Positions 17,529 through 28,115 of a DNA stretch of 64,000 nucleotides are shown here, one piece after another. How positions within the stretch are numbered: position 1 is the stretch's first letter; every line of letters begins with the position of its first letter. Below the pieces are notes generated by a model. It had not been told where the DNA came from and searched no databases. It saw only the letters and a program-made list of their open reading frames with translations. The translations under genes were made by a program, and so were the position numbers. The DNA lies in NCBI RefSeq assembly GCF_040024445.1, contig NZ_CP157276.1, positions 2,108,001 to 2,172,000 of the forward strand, given 5' to 3'. This DNA is from Prescottella soli (lineage in GTDB: Bacteria; Actinomycetota; Actinomycetes; Mycobacteriales; Mycobacteriaceae).

Positions 17529-18350
17529 GTGTCTACCGGAACCGCGGAAAATACAGACGTTTCGGCGAAAACGCCCCACTGCTTGGTCGAGAAGCGCGGC
17601 CACGTCCTGATCGTGACGATGAACCGTCCCGAGGCCCGCAACGCGCTGTCGGGCGAGATGATGGAGATCATGGTCGAGGCCTGGGACCGGATCGACTCCG
17701 ATCCCGACATCCGGGTCGCGATCCTCACCGGCGCGGGTGGCACGTTCTGCGCCGGCATGGACCTCAAGGAGATGAACCGCAACGCCCCCGGCGACAAGTT
17801 CTCGGGCGGAATGGACGTGACCCGACTGCCCGCACTGCTCAAGGGCCGTCGCCTCACCAAGCCGCTCATCGCCGCGGTCGAGGGCCCAGCCATCGCCGGC
17901 GGCACCGAGATCCTGCAGGGCACCGACATCCGCGTCGCCGGCGAGAGCGCCCGCTTCGGCGTCTCCGAGGCCCGCCTCGGGCTGTTCCCGCTCGGCGGCT
18001 CCGCGGTCCGACTGGTCCGTCAGCTCCCCTACACCCTCGCCGCCGAGATCCTGCTCACCGGCCGGACGGTGCCCGCGCCCGAGGCCAAGGAGATCGGCCT
18101 CATCGGCCACGTCGTCCCCGACGGCCAGGCGCTCGACAAGGCGCTCGAAATCGCCGAGCAGATCGCCGCCAACGGCCCCATCGCGGTACAGGCGATCCTG
18201 AAGACCATCCGCGTGACCGAGGGCATGCACGAGGAGGAGGCGTTCGCGCTCGAGGCCCAGATCGGCATGGCCGTCTTCAAGAGCGACGACGCCAAGGAGG
18301 GCCCGCGCTCGTTCGCCGAGAAGCGCTCCCCCAAGTTCACCGGCAAGTAG
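17529..18350 (+). CDS. echA19: EchA19, steroid side-chain enoyl-CoA hydratase
   Basis: A crotonase-family protein of 273 residues starting at GTG 17529 behind CAGGAG. It has the oxyanion-hole segment [13 protein letters not shown] and the [17 protein letters not shown] segment with the hydratase glutamate region ([13 protein letters not shown]). The divergent pair with fadD19 matches Rv3516. EchA19 enzymes hydrate steroid enoyl-CoAs in side-chain beta-oxidation. A double hairpin follows the gene. Confidence 0.9.
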   Translation: MSTGTAENTDVSAKTPHCLVEKRGHVLIVTMNRPEARNALSGEMMEIMVEAWDRIDSDPDIRVAILTGAGGTFCAGMDLKEMNRNAPGDKFSGGMDVTRLPALLKGRRLTKPLIAAVEGPAIAGGTEILQGTDIRVAGESARFGVSEARLGLFPLGGSAVRLVRQLPYTLAAEILLTGRTVPAPEAKEIGLIGHVVPDGQALDKALEIAEQIAANGPIAVQAILKTIRVTEGMHEEEAFALEAQIGMAVFKSDDAKEGPRSFAEKRSPKFTGK

Positions 18351-18360
18351 CAGACTGCGC

Positions 18361-18424
18361 GCGTCTCGGGAGACGCACGAAAGCGGCGCGGGCCGTGGTG
18401 GCGAGTCCACCACGGCCCGCGCCG
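18361..18424. terminator. Tandem hairpins between echA19 and the F420-type oxidoreductase
   Basis: A 7-base stem with a tight loop (18361-18376) is followed by a perfect 18-base stem with a 5-base loop (18384-18424). Both lie between convergent genes, so the larger one is a likely bidirectional terminator. Confidence 0.85.
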
Positions 18425-18442
18425 TTCGCGTATCGGGAGGGA

Positions 18443-19483
18443 TCAGGCGGTGCCGACCGCGGCCGCGAGCTGGCGCATGTGCTCGACGCTGCGGCACGTC
18501 ACAAGCAGCATCGTGACGCCGGCGTCCTCCCACTCCTTGACCTGGGTGCGGACCTCGTTGACGTTGCCGATGATCATTGTGTCCGTGACCATCTGGTCCG
18601 GCACGATCGCGGCGGCCTCCTCCTTACGACCGGAGAGGAACAGGTTCTGGATCTCCTTGACCTCCTCGCCGTATCCCATCCGGGTGTACACCTGGGCGTG
18701 GAAGTTCATCTCCGCCGCGCCCATGCCGCCGACGTACAGCGCGGTGATCGGACGAAGCTTGTCGATCTCGGCCTGGCGATCGTCGGTGACGACCACCTGG
18801 CACGTCGCAGCGATCTCGAAGTCCTCACGGCTGCGGCGCGCACCCGGGCGGGCGAAGCCCTCGTCGAGCCACTCGTTGTACATCGGCGCCAGGCGCGGGG
18901 TGTAGTAGATCGCAAGCCAACCGTCCGCGATCTCTGCCGTCAGCGCAACGTTCTTGGGCCCCTCGGCGCCGAGCCAGATCGGCAGATCCGCGCGCAGTGG
19001 ATGCGTGATCGGCTTGAGAGGCTTCCCGAGCCCCATAGAACCCGGCCCGCTGTACGGCAGCGGGTAGTGCGGTCCGTCGTTGCGGACTGCACCCTCGCGG
19101 GCGAGAACCTGACGCACGATCGAGACGTATTCGCGCGTGCGGGCCAACGGCTTCTGGAACGGCTGCCCGTACCAGCCCTCGACGACCTGAGGTCCCGACA
19201 CACCCAGCCCCAGGATCGCGCGCCCACCGGAGAGGTGATCGAGCGTCAGCGCGTGCATCGCGCAGTTCGTCGGCGTCCGCGCGGACATCTGCGCCACCGA
19301 TGTGCCCAGCCTGATGCGCTCGGTGCTCGAACCCCACCACGCGAGCGGAGTGAACGCGTCGTTGCCCCACGACTCAGCGGAGAAGACGGCGTCGAATCCG
19401 GAGGCATCGGCCTCGTTCACCAACTCCTGCGCATTGAACGGAGGCTGCGCACCCCAGTACCCGAGTTGTAACCCCAGCTTCAT
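18443..19483 (-). CDS. LLM-class F420-dependent oxidoreductase (Rv3520c-like)
   Basis: A luciferase-like monooxygenase-fold protein of 346 residues. The start MKLGLQLGYWGAQPP at 19483 follows a GGAGGCA ribosome site. It has the family signature GLGVSGPQVVEGWYGQPF and a C-terminal IGNVNEVRTQVKEWEDAGVTMLLV segment. A KstR-type site lies 51 bases upstream. Context and family suggest an F420H2-dependent redox step on steroid CoA intermediates; the exact reaction is not known. Confidence 0.82.
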   Translation of the reverse strand: MKLGLQLGYWGAQPPFNAQELVNEADASGFDAVFSAESWGNDAFTPLAWWGSSTERIRLGTSVAQMSARTPTNCAMHALTLDHLSGGRAILGLGVSGPQVVEGWYGQPFQKPLARTREYVSIVRQVLAREGAVRNDGPHYPLPYSGPGSMGLGKPLKPITHPLRADLPIWLGAEGPKNVALTAEIADGWLAIYYTPRLAPMYNEWLDEGFARPGARRSREDFEIAATCQVVVTDDRQAEIDKLRPITALYVGGMGAAEMNFHAQVYTRMGYGEEVKEIQNLFLSGRKEEAAAIVPDQMVTDTMIIGNVNEVRTQVKEWEDAGVTMLLVTCRSVEHMRQLAAAVGTA

Positions 19484-19533
19484 TGCGTGCCTCCGTGTTT
19501 TCCCATATCGGCAGTGACGCTTGCCACAGTAAT

Positions 19534-19547
19534 AAGAACCTGTTCTA
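19534..19547. promoter_or_regulatory. KstR-type operator between the LLM gene and the DUF35-ltp4-ltp3 operon
   Basis: AAGAACCTGTTCTA has a perfect palindromic core (AGAACNNGTTCT) and lies between divergent genes starting at 19483 and 19578. Confidence 0.82.
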
Positions 19548-19577
19548 CTCGAATCTGTGACCCCTGGAAAGAGCGGA

Positions 19578-20534
19578 GTGGCCGAGCAGCCACTGAGAGC
19601 ACCACTTAATCTGAAATTCAACTACACCCGATCGCTGGGACCGACCATCGGCGCATTCGTGACCGGCCTGCGTGACCGAAAGGTCATCGGCGCCCGCGGA
19701 TCCGACGGTCGAGTCCACGTTCCCCCACCGGAATTCGATCCGGCGACCCACGAGCCGATGACCGACTTCGTCGATGTCTCCGACACCGGCAAGGTCGTCA
19801 GCTGGTCGTGGATGTCCGAGCCCATCGAGGGCCAGCCGCTGACGCATCCCTTCGCGTGGGCACTGGTCAAGCTCGACGGCGCCGACACCTCGATCCTGCA
19901 CGCCGTCGACGCCGGCTCCCCGGACGCGATGAGCACCGGGATGCGGGTGCGGGTCCGCTGGGCCGACGAGCGCACCGGGCGCATCCAGGACATCGCGTGC
20001 TTCGAGCCCGGTGAGAGCGATTCCGACTCCACCGCAACCGTTTCCGCCGGCGATCCGGTCACCGACATCGTCACTCCGATCGACCTGCACTACACCCACA
20101 CCGCGTCGTTGGAGGAGACATACTACCTGCGCGGCCTCATGGAGGGCAAGATCATCGGCGGCCGCACCGACGCGAACGGCAAGGTCTACGTGCCGCCGCG
20201 CGGCGCCAACCCCACCGACGGCAGGCCCACCAAGGAGCAGGTCGAGGTGTCCGACAAGGGCACCATCACGACCTTCTGCATCGTCAACGTGCCGTTCATG
20301 GGCCAGCAGATCAAGCCGCCGTACGTCGCGGCCTACGTGCTGCTCGACGGCGCCGACATCCCGTTCCTGCACCTGATCCTCGACGTCGACGCATCCGAGG
20401 TCCGGATGGGCATGCGCGTGGAGGCCGTGTGGCGGCCGAAGGAGGAGTGGGAGTACTCGCTCCGCAACGTCTCCCATTTCCGCCCGAGCGGTGAGCCCGA
20501 CGCGGACTACGACAGCTACAAGCACCACCTCTAG
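19578..20534 (+). CDS. Tandem-DUF35 OB-fold protein (Rv3521-like), probable partner of Ltp4/Ltp3
   Basis: A 318-residue protein made of two DUF35-like halves. Each begins with a short helical motif (NYTRSLGPTIGAFVTGLRD, then HYTHTASLEETYYLRGLME), followed by a VHVPPP or VYVPPR strand and an OB-fold ending in GMRVRVRW or GMRVEAVW. Neither half has the four zinc-ribbon cysteines common in DUF35 proteins. The GTG at 19578 is chosen for its GGAAAGAGCGGA ribosome site; GTG 19557 is an alternative. It is first in an operon with two thiolase-like genes. DUF35 proteins bind thiolase-fold Ltp enzymes and help bind CoA substrates. Confidence 0.82.
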   Translation: MAEQPLRAPLNLKFNYTRSLGPTIGAFVTGLRDRKVIGARGSDGRVHVPPPEFDPATHEPMTDFVDVSDTGKVVSWSWMSEPIEGQPLTHPFAWALVKLDGADTSILHAVDAGSPDAMSTGMRVRVRWADERTGRIQDIACFEPGESDSDSTATVSAGDPVTDIVTPIDLHYTHTASLEETYYLRGLMEGKIIGGRTDANGKVYVPPRGANPTDGRPTKEQVEVSDKGTITTFCIVNVPFMGQQIKPPYVAAYVLLDGADIPFLHLILDVDASEVRMGMRVEAVWRPKEEWEYSLRNVSHFRPSGEPDADYDSYKHHL

Positions 20535-20547
20535 GAGCCTCGAGAAC

Positions 20548-21612
20548 ATGACAGACATTGCAGTCGTCGGCTTCGCACAGGCCCCTCATGTGCGTGAGAC
20601 CACCGGCACCACCAACGGTGTCGAGATGCTGGTCCCCTGTTTCCAGGAGTTGTACTCCGACCTCGGAATCACCAAGTCCGACATCGGATTCTGGTGCTCC
20701 GGATCCTCCGACTACCTGGCCGGACGTTCGTTCTCGTTCATCTCCGCGATCGACTCGATCGGTGCCGTGCCGCCGATCAACGAGTCGCACGTCGAGATGG
20801 ATGCCGCCTGGGCGCTGTACGAGGCATGGGTCAAGCTCATGACCGGTGAGGTCGACACCGCCCTCGTGTACGGCTTCGGCAAGTCGTCCGCGGGCAACCT
20901 CCGTCAGATCCTCGCGATGCAGATGGATCCGTACCTGGTGTCCCCTTTGTGGCCGGATTCGGTGTCGGTCGCGGGCCTGCAGGCCCGTCTCGGCCTGGAC
21001 GCCGGCAAGTGGACGGCAGAAGAGATGGCGGCGATCGCTCAGCGCAGCCGCGCCGCAGCGAAGAGCAACCCCGACGCCCAGATCTCCGGTGACGTCGACA
21101 TCGAGGCGCTGCTGGCGTCCGAGTACGTCGCGGACCCGCTGCGGGCCCACGACTGCGCGCCGATCACCGACGGTGCCGCCGCGATCATCCTGGCGCGCGG
21201 CGATCGTGCCCGTGAGCTGTGCGAGCGTCCGGCGTGGATCACCGGCATCGAACACCGGATCGACTCCCCCAACATCGGTTCGCGGGACCTGACGACGTCG
21301 CCGTCGACGGCGTCGGCCGCGCGCGCCGCAACGGGTGGCGACGTGTCGAACATCGATGTTGCCGAACTCCACGCGCCGTTCACGCACCAGGAGATCATCC
21401 TGCGCGAGGCCATCGGCCTGACCGACGCCACCACGATCAACCCGTCGGGTGGCCCCCTCACCGGCAACCCGATGTTCTCCGGCGGGCTCGAGCGCATCGG
21501 CCACGCGGCCCGACAGATCTTCAGCGGTGACGCGCAGCGCGTCCTCGCCCACGCCACCAGTGGCCCTGTGCTGCAGCAGAACCTGGTCGCCGTCATGGAA
21601 GGACGTAACTGA
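20548..21612 (+). CDS. ltp4: Ltp4, thiolase-fold lipid-transfer-like protein
   Basis: A thiolase-superfamily protein of 354 residues, 13 bases after the DUF35 gene. It has the overall thiolase layout, but the nucleophile cysteine position reads ESHVEMDAA. The GHP motif is replaced by GNP (NPSGGPLTGNPMFSGG) and the second cysteine motif by HATSGP. It therefore cannot be an ordinary thiolase. In Rhodococcus rhodochrous ltp3 and ltp4 are needed for C24-branched sterol side-chain degradation. By analogy with Ltp2-ChsH2 it is probably part of a retro-aldol side-chain cleaving enzyme. Confidence 0.88.
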   Translation: MTDIAVVGFAQAPHVRETTGTTNGVEMLVPCFQELYSDLGITKSDIGFWCSGSSDYLAGRSFSFISAIDSIGAVPPINESHVEMDAAWALYEAWVKLMTGEVDTALVYGFGKSSAGNLRQILAMQMDPYLVSPLWPDSVSVAGLQARLGLDAGKWTAEEMAAIAQRSRAAAKSNPDAQISGDVDIEALLASEYVADPLRAHDCAPITDGAAAIILARGDRARELCERPAWITGIEHRIDSPNIGSRDLTTSPSTASAARAATGGDVSNIDVAELHAPFTHQEIILREAIGLTDATTINPSGGPLTGNPMFSGGLERIGHAARQIFSGDAQRVLAHATSGPVLQQNLVAVMEGRN

Positions 21613-21613
21613 T

Positions 21614-22789
21614 ATGGCCAAGCAACTCGCCGCCGTCCTCGGCACCGGCCAGACCTACTACGTCGCCAAGCGTCACGACGTCACGATGGCCGGCATGGTC
21701 CGCGAGGCGATCGACCGCGCGATGGCCGACGCCCACGTCGGCTGGGACGACATCGACGCCATCGTCATCGGCAAGGCCCCCGACCTGTTCGAGGGGTCGA
21801 TGATGCCGGAGCTCGCGATGTCGGATGCGCTGGGCGCCCACGGCAAGCCGCTGCTGCGCGTGCACACCGCCGGATCTGTGGGCGCCTCGACGGGCAACGT
21901 CGCGGCCAGCCTGGTGCAGGCCGGCGTGCACAAGCGGGTGCTCGCGGTGTCGTGGGAGAAGCAGTCCGAGTCCAACGCGATGTGGGCGCTGTCCACCCCG
22001 GTGCCGTTCACGATGCCGGTCGGCGCGGGCGCGGGTGGCTTCTTCGCACCGCACGTGCGCTCGTACATCCGTCGCTCGGGCGCCCCCGACCACATCGGCG
22101 CGATGGTCGCCGTCAAGGACCGTCGCAATGGCGCCATGAACCCGTACGCGCACCTCAAGCAGCCCGACATCACCGTCGAGTCGGTGCAGGCCTCCCAGAT
22201 GCTGTGGGATCCAATCCGTTACGACGAGACGTGCCCGTCGTCGGACGGCGCCTGCGCGATCGTCATCGGCAACGAGGACGCCGCGAAGGAGATCCTGTCC
22301 GAGGGCCGCAAGGTGGCGTGGATCCACGCGACCGCAATGCGCACCGAACCGCTGTCGTACGCCGGCCGCAACGTCGCAAACCCGCAGGCCGGCCGCGACG
22401 CCTCCGCCGCGCTGTGGAAGGCCGCGGGCATCACCGATCCGCTGAACGAGATCGACGAGGCCGAGATCTACGTGCCGTTCTCGTGGTTCGAGCCGATGTG
22501 GCTCGAGAACCTCGGCTTCGTGCCCGAGGGCCAGGGCTGGAAGTTCACCGAGGCCGGCGAGACCGCGATCGGCGGGCAGTTGCCGGTCAACGCGTCCGGC
22601 GGCGTGCTCTCGTCGAATCCGATCGGCGCGTCCGGCATGATCCGCTACGCGGAGTCGGCGATGCAGGTGATGGAGCGGGCGGGCGACCACCAGGTCGACG
22701 GCGCCCGTAAGGCCTTCGGCCACGCGTACGGTGGCGGATCGCAGTACTTCGCGATGTGGGTGGTCGGCTCCGACCGTCCGACCAACTAG
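21614..22789 (+). CDS. ltp3: Ltp3, thiolase-fold lipid-transfer-like protein
   Basis: A 391-residue thiolase-fold protein starting at ATG 21614, one base after ltp4; the upstream extension of the frame lies within ltp4. The nucleophile region reads HTAGSVGASTGN without cysteine. The His motif is NASGGVLSSNP and the C-terminal motif is HAYGGGSQYF, again lacking cysteine. It pairs with Ltp4 and the DUF35 protein. The combination is associated in rhodococci with C24-branched side chains such as those of phytosterols. Confidence 0.88.
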   Translation: MAKQLAAVLGTGQTYYVAKRHDVTMAGMVREAIDRAMADAHVGWDDIDAIVIGKAPDLFEGSMMPELAMSDALGAHGKPLLRVHTAGSVGASTGNVAASLVQAGVHKRVLAVSWEKQSESNAMWALSTPVPFTMPVGAGAGGFFAPHVRSYIRRSGAPDHIGAMVAVKDRRNGAMNPYAHLKQPDITVESVQASQMLWDPIRYDETCPSSDGACAIVIGNEDAAKEILSEGRKVAWIHATAMRTEPLSYAGRNVANPQAGRDASAALWKAAGITDPLNEIDEAEIYVPFSWFEPMWLENLGFVPEGQGWKFTEAGETAIGGQLPVNASGGVLSSNPIGASGMIRYAESAMQVMERAGDHQVDGARKAFGHAYGGGSQYFAMWVVGSDRPTN

Positions 22790-22802
22790 GAGGAATTCAG
22801 CC

Positions 22803-23666
22803 ATGAAGTTCACAGTCGGCATCGCGATGAGCCCGCTCGACCAACTGACCGCCCTGGCACAGACCGCGGAGGAGTGTGGTTTCGCGAACATCGCGCTGCC
22901 CGACTCCCTGTTCTTCATGGAGACGGCCGCCGCGGACTACCCGTACACCCCCGACGGCTCGCGCATGTGGAATGCCGAGACGCCGTGGGTGGACCCGTTG
23001 ATCGCGGCGGCCGCGATGGGCGCCGTCACGAGCACCATCGGCTTCTACACGAACGTCCTCAAGCTCGGTTCCCGCAACCCCCTGCTGCTCGCGAGGCAGG
23101 TGGGTTCGGTTGCCAACATGACCGGCAACCGATTCGGGTTCGGCGTCGGAATCGGCTGGGCGCCCGAAGAGTTCGAGTGGTGCGGGGCGCCGTACAAGAA
23201 GCGAGGCGCCCGCGTCGACGAGATGATCGAGATCATCAAGCTGGTCCTGGCCGGCGGGATGGTCGACTACCACGGCGAGTTCTTCGACTTCGACCGACTG
23301 CAGATGAGCCCGGCGCCCAGCAAGCCGGTTCCGTTCTACGTCGGCGGGCACACCGAAGTCGCGCTCAAGCGCGCGGCCCGGGTTGGCGACGGCTGGACGT
23401 CGGCGATGATGAAGTTCGACGACCTGGTCACCACGATGGCCCGTCTGAAGGAACTCCGCACCGAATACGGCCGAGCCGACCAGCCTTTCGAGATCCAGGC
23501 GGTGTGCATCGACCGGTTCGGCAAGGACGGGTACGCCCAGATGGCCGAGGCCGGCATCACCGACAACATCGTCGTCCCGTGGATCTTCGACGGACTCGGG
23601 TTCGACGCCCCGCTCGAGGCCAAGCAGGACTCGCTGCGCAAGTTCGCCGATCAGTACATCCGCTAG
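22803..23666 (+). CDS. LLM-class F420-dependent oxidoreductase
   Basis: A 287-residue luciferase-like oxidoreductase with an AGGAGG ribosome site 13 bases after ltp3. Signature segments are GFYTNVLKLGSRNPLLLARQ and FGFGVGIGWAPEEFEW with the family's DEMIEIIKLVLAGG helix. It belongs to a different LLM subgroup from the gene at 18443. It lies inside the ltp operon, so a redox step on the branched side chain is likely; whether it uses F420 or FMN cannot be seen here. Confidence 0.82.
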   Translation: MKFTVGIAMSPLDQLTALAQTAEECGFANIALPDSLFFMETAAADYPYTPDGSRMWNAETPWVDPLIAAAAMGAVTSTIGFYTNVLKLGSRNPLLLARQVGSVANMTGNRFGFGVGIGWAPEEFEWCGAPYKKRGARVDEMIEIIKLVLAGGMVDYHGEFFDFDRLQMSPAPSKPVPFYVGGHTEVALKRAARVGDGWTSAMMKFDDLVTTMARLKELRTEYGRADQPFEIQAVCIDRFGKDGYAQMAEAGITDNIVVPWIFDGLGFDAPLEAKQDSLRKFADQYIR

Positions 23667-23676
23667 GGAGCAACGC

Positions 23677-24096
23677 ATGACGACAACCGGTACCGAGCAC
23701 CCCGCGCGTATCGCCGCGAAGGCCTCGCAGTCTGCCGCGAGCGGCAAGCGCAAGGAGGAGTGGCTCGATCTGTTCGCGGAGGACGGCTGGGTCGAGGACC
23801 CGGTCGGCCCGTCGGGCTTCGATCCCGAGGGCAAGGGTCACCACGGTCGCGAGGCGATCTCGAAGTTCTACGACGTGACGATCGCCAACACCGACTCGCT
23901 CGAGTTCATCGTGAACGACTCGCTGGTGTGCGGCGACGAGAACGTCAACATCGGCTCGATCCGAACGGTCATTGCCGGCAATCAGGTCGATGCCGAGGGC
24001 GTGTTCATCTACCGCGTCAACGCCGAGGGCAAGCTGCAGTCGCTGCGCGCCTTCTGGGAGGTCGAGCGTGCGATGAAGACGCTGAAGAAGATCTGA
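23677..24096 (+). CDS. NTF2/SnoaL-like small protein (ketosteroid-isomerase fold)
   Basis: A 139-residue protein of the NTF2/SnoaL superfamily (WLDLFAEDGWVEDPVGPSGF, then HHGREAISKFYD). It is the last gene of the ltp operon, 10 bases after the LLM gene. The fold includes ketosteroid isomerases and hydratases. The aspartate-rich pocket is compatible with steroid isomerase or hydratase activity, but no catalytic assignment can be made. Strong hairpins follow. Confidence 0.78.
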   Translation: MTTTGTEHPARIAAKASQSAASGKRKEEWLDLFAEDGWVEDPVGPSGFDPEGKGHHGREAISKFYDVTIANTDSLEFIVNDSLVCGDENVNIGSIRTVIAGNQVDAEGVFIYRVNAEGKLQSLRAFWEVERAMKTLKKI

Positions 24097-24107
24097 GTCT
24101 GAAGCAC

Positions 24108-24150
24108 GAAAGTGGGGCGGTCACCGGAATCCGGTGACCGCCCCACTTTC
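24108..24150. terminator. Hairpin terminator behind the ltp operon
   Basis: A perfect 20-base stem with a 3-base loop begins 12 bases after the NTF2-like gene stop. Confidence 0.88.
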
Positions 24151-24200
24151 GTTGTGTCCGTGCATCTCTGGTCTGAGTCTGAAGATCCCGGACAAAGCGA

Positions 24201-24237
24201 TAGCGCCAGCGAGGGATGAGGGATCTCGCTGACGCTA
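24201..24237 (-). terminator. Hairpin terminator behind cyp125
   Basis: Arms TAGCGCCAGCGAG and CTCGCTGACGCTA pair with one mismatch around an 11-base loop, 26 bases after the cyp125 stop. Confidence 0.65.
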
Positions 24238-24262
24238 CCGCGTCTGTGTGTGCGATTCGAGC

Positions 24263-25516
24263 CTAGTGCTTGACCGGGCAGCCCGAGGTCTTGTAGTCGA
24301 CCTGGTACTCCTTGATGCCGTTGAGCCAGCCGGACCGCAGGCGGCGGGTGTCGCCGGCCTCGGTGATGTCCGGGAGGAAGTCGGCGATCGCGTTGAAGAT
24401 CAGCTCGATTTCCATGCGAGCGAGGTTGGCACCCAGGCAGTAGTGAGCGCCGGTACCGCCGAACGACAGATGCGGGTTGGGGTCACGCGTGATGTCGAAC
24501 GTGTGCGGGTTCTCGAACACGTCCTCGTCGAAGTTCGCCGAGACGTAGCTCATCACCACGCGCTGGCCCTTCTTGACCTGCACGCCGCCGATCTCGGTGT
24601 CCTGCAGCGCAGTGCGCTGGAACGACGCGACCGGGGTGGCCCAACGGATGACCTCGTCGGCCATGGTCTTCGGGCGTTCCTTCTTGAACAGCTCCCACTG
24701 CTCGGGGTTGTCCATGAAGGCCTTCATGCCGTGCGTGGTGGCGTTGCGGGTGGTCTCGTTGCCGGCCACCGCGAGCACGATCACGAAGAAGCCGAACTCC
24801 TCCGGGCTGAGCACGTCACCGTCGACGTCCGCCTCGATGAGCGTGGTGACGAGGTCGTTGGCCGGGTTCGCCTTGCGGGCCTCCGCCATCTGGTACGCGT
24901 AGCCGAGGATCTCCATCGACGCGGCCGCCGGATCGATGTCGGCGAACTCAGGATCGTCGTACGAGGTCATCTGGTTGGACCACTCGAAGACCTTGCCGCG
25001 ATCCTCCTGCGGCACACCGATCAGTTCGGCGATGGCCTGCAGTGGCAGTTCCGCCGCGACCTGCGTGACGAAGTCGCCGCTACCCTCCGCAGCGGCGGCC
25101 TTGACGATGGACTCGGCACGGGACTTCAGTTCGGCCTTGAGGCCGTTGATGGCGCGGGGCGTGAAACCGCGGGCGACGAGCTTGCGCAGCTTGGTGTGCT
25201 CCGGCGCGTCCTTGTTCAGGAGGACGAAACGCTGGAGTTCGATCTGCGCGCGCTCCATGTCGTCGTTGAAGCGCGGGATCGCGGTGTTCTCCCAGGTGGA
25301 GAACACATCGCTGCGCATCGAGACATCGCGGATGTCCTCGTGCCGGGTGACCAACCAGTAGCCACCGTCGTTGAACCCGCCGACGCCGTCGGGCTGCTCG
25401 ACCCAGTACACCGGTTGCGTCTTGCGGACCTCGGCAAGCTCCTCGACCGGGAGTCGGTGCGCGTAGATGTCGGGGTCCGTAAAGTCGAACCCTGCGGGAA
25501 TGTTGGGCTGTGCCAC
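24263..25516 (-). CDS. cyp125: CYP125, steroid C26/C27 monooxygenase
   Basis: A cytochrome P450 of 417 residues. It has the I-helix motif AGNETTRN (251-258), an E-x-x-R helix (DEVIR), and the heme loop FGGTGAHYCLGANLA with the thiolate ligand Cys360. It is divergent from fadA5, as in Rv3545c/Rv3546. CYP125 oxidises the sterol side-chain terminus to the carboxylic acid that FadD19 activates. A KstR-type operator 39 bases upstream indicates steroid control. The gene set fadE29/fadE28/chsH1/chsH2/ltp2 that follows cyp125 in M. tuberculosis is not present downstream here. Confidence 0.95.
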   Translation of the reverse strand: MAQPNIPAGFDFTDPDIYAHRLPVEELAEVRKTQPVYWVEQPDGVGGFNDGGYWLVTRHEDIRDVSMRSDVFSTWENTAIPRFNDDMERAQIELQRFVLLNKDAPEHTKLRKLVARGFTPRAINGLKAELKSRAESIVKAAAAEGSGDFVTQVAAELPLQAIAELIGVPQEDRGKVFEWSNQMTSYDDPEFADIDPAAASMEILGYAYQMAEARKANPANDLVTTLIEADVDGDVLSPEEFGFFVIVLAVAGNETTRNATTHGMKAFMDNPEQWELFKKERPKTMADEVIRWATPVASFQRTALQDTEIGGVQVKKGQRVVMSYVSANFDEDVFENPHTFDITRDPNPHLSFGGTGAHYCLGANLARMEIELIFNAIADFLPDITEAGDTRRLRSGWLNGIKEYQVDYKTSGCPVKH

Positions 25517-25554
25517 TGCTGTCTCCTGCCCTCGCGACCAGGCGCGAAGTGATG

Positions 25555-25568
25555 TGGAACACGTTCTA
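25555..25568. promoter_or_regulatory. KstR-type operator upstream of cyp125
   Basis: TGGAACACGTTCTA, 39 bases upstream of the cyp125 start. Confidence 0.85.
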
Positions 25569-25643
25569 CATGCATTGAATCACAGAGCGTCGATCAGGGA
25601 AAGACTAGGCAAAAATCCGCCCTCCCAGTCCTTGCCTGATGGG

Positions 25644-25657
25644 GAGAACCTGTTCTA
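25644..25657. promoter_or_regulatory. KstR-type operator upstream of fadA5
   Basis: GAGAACCTGTTCTA, 33 bases upstream of the fadA5 GTG. The divergent cyp125 and fadA5 thus each have their own site. Confidence 0.85.
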
Positions 25658-25677
25658 CTTTTCGTAGAAGCGAGTGA

Positions 25678-27331
<1,654 letters not shown>

Positions 27332-27433
27332 CGCGCGGCACTCCCCGGCTCGGGATCCCGGCGGGAATAATGGTGGGTGACGCCCGGCATCCCCGCGCCG
27401 GGCACACCGCCTCGCTAGGAGGAATGTCGCGAC

Positions 27434-28105
27434 ATGACAGTGAAGAACCACGACCAGGTGATCGACCGGCGCGAGATCGCTTCGGCCCTGCTGAAGGCGC
27501 TCGACCGTCGCCACGAGGTCCTGGACGCCATCGTCGAGAGCAAGGACCGCGAGGCTGCCGTCGCGGCCGTGCGCGAACTCCTCGACACCACCGAGTTCTG
27601 CGCCGACGCGGTGCTGAATCTGCGATTCGACCGGCTCACGGTCAGGGAGCGCGACCGTATCCGCACCGAAATCGAGGATCTCGACGCAACCCTCGAGTGG
27701 CTGCCCGAGCAGCGCCCGTACAGCACCGGTGTGGGAGTTCGCTTGCGCCCGTTCACCGATTCGGACGCCGACACCGAACTGTTCCGCGAGCGATCCGCCG
27801 AGCGCTTCGACGACTCCGGCAACCCGTGGAGCCCGGAACGCGTCGAGCAGGAGCGCCGAGGTGGCCTCGAGCGCATCGACGACGAGTCGGCGGCGTGGTT
27901 CGTCGCCGAGTGCACCACCGGTGACGAGCCGAGCAGCGTCGGGCTGGTGTTCGGCGAGCTGACCGGCAGCGAGGTGGACGTGGCGATCTGGGTGGCGCCC
28001 GACTCCCGCAAGCAGGGGTACGGCACGGCCGCGCTCAAGCAGGCCCGCAGCGTGCTGGCCGCCTACTTCCCCGGCACGACGCTGATCGTCCGCACGCCGG
28101 CATAG
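27434..28105 (+). CDS. GNAT-like N-acetyltransferase
   Basis: A 223-residue protein with a helical N-terminal 90 residues and a C-terminal GNAT-like domain (VGVRLRPFTDSDADTELF ... VDVAIWVAPDSRKQGYGTAALKQA, the acetyl-CoA binding region). An AGGAGGAATG ribosome site precedes the ATG at 27434. It is 102 bases after the Ddn-like gene. The substrate is unknown and a link with steroid metabolism is not evident. Confidence 0.75.
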   Translation: MTVKNHDQVIDRREIASALLKALDRRHEVLDAIVESKDREAAVAAVRELLDTTEFCADAVLNLRFDRLTVRERDRIRTEIEDLDATLEWLPEQRPYSTGVGVRLRPFTDSDADTELFRERSAERFDDSGNPWSPERVEQERRGGLERIDDESAAWFVAECTTGDEPSSVGLVFGELTGSEVDVAIWVAPDSRKQGYGTAALKQARSVLAAYFPGTTLIVRTPA

Positions 28106-28115
28106 AAGGCCGAAC

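Noticed and set aside
15824-19471. A 1215-codon open frame on the plus strand
   Set aside because: It runs antisense to fadD19 and through the starts of other genes; its composition (Arg/Asp/His-rich) is that of a high-GC shadow frame and it has no family resemblance.
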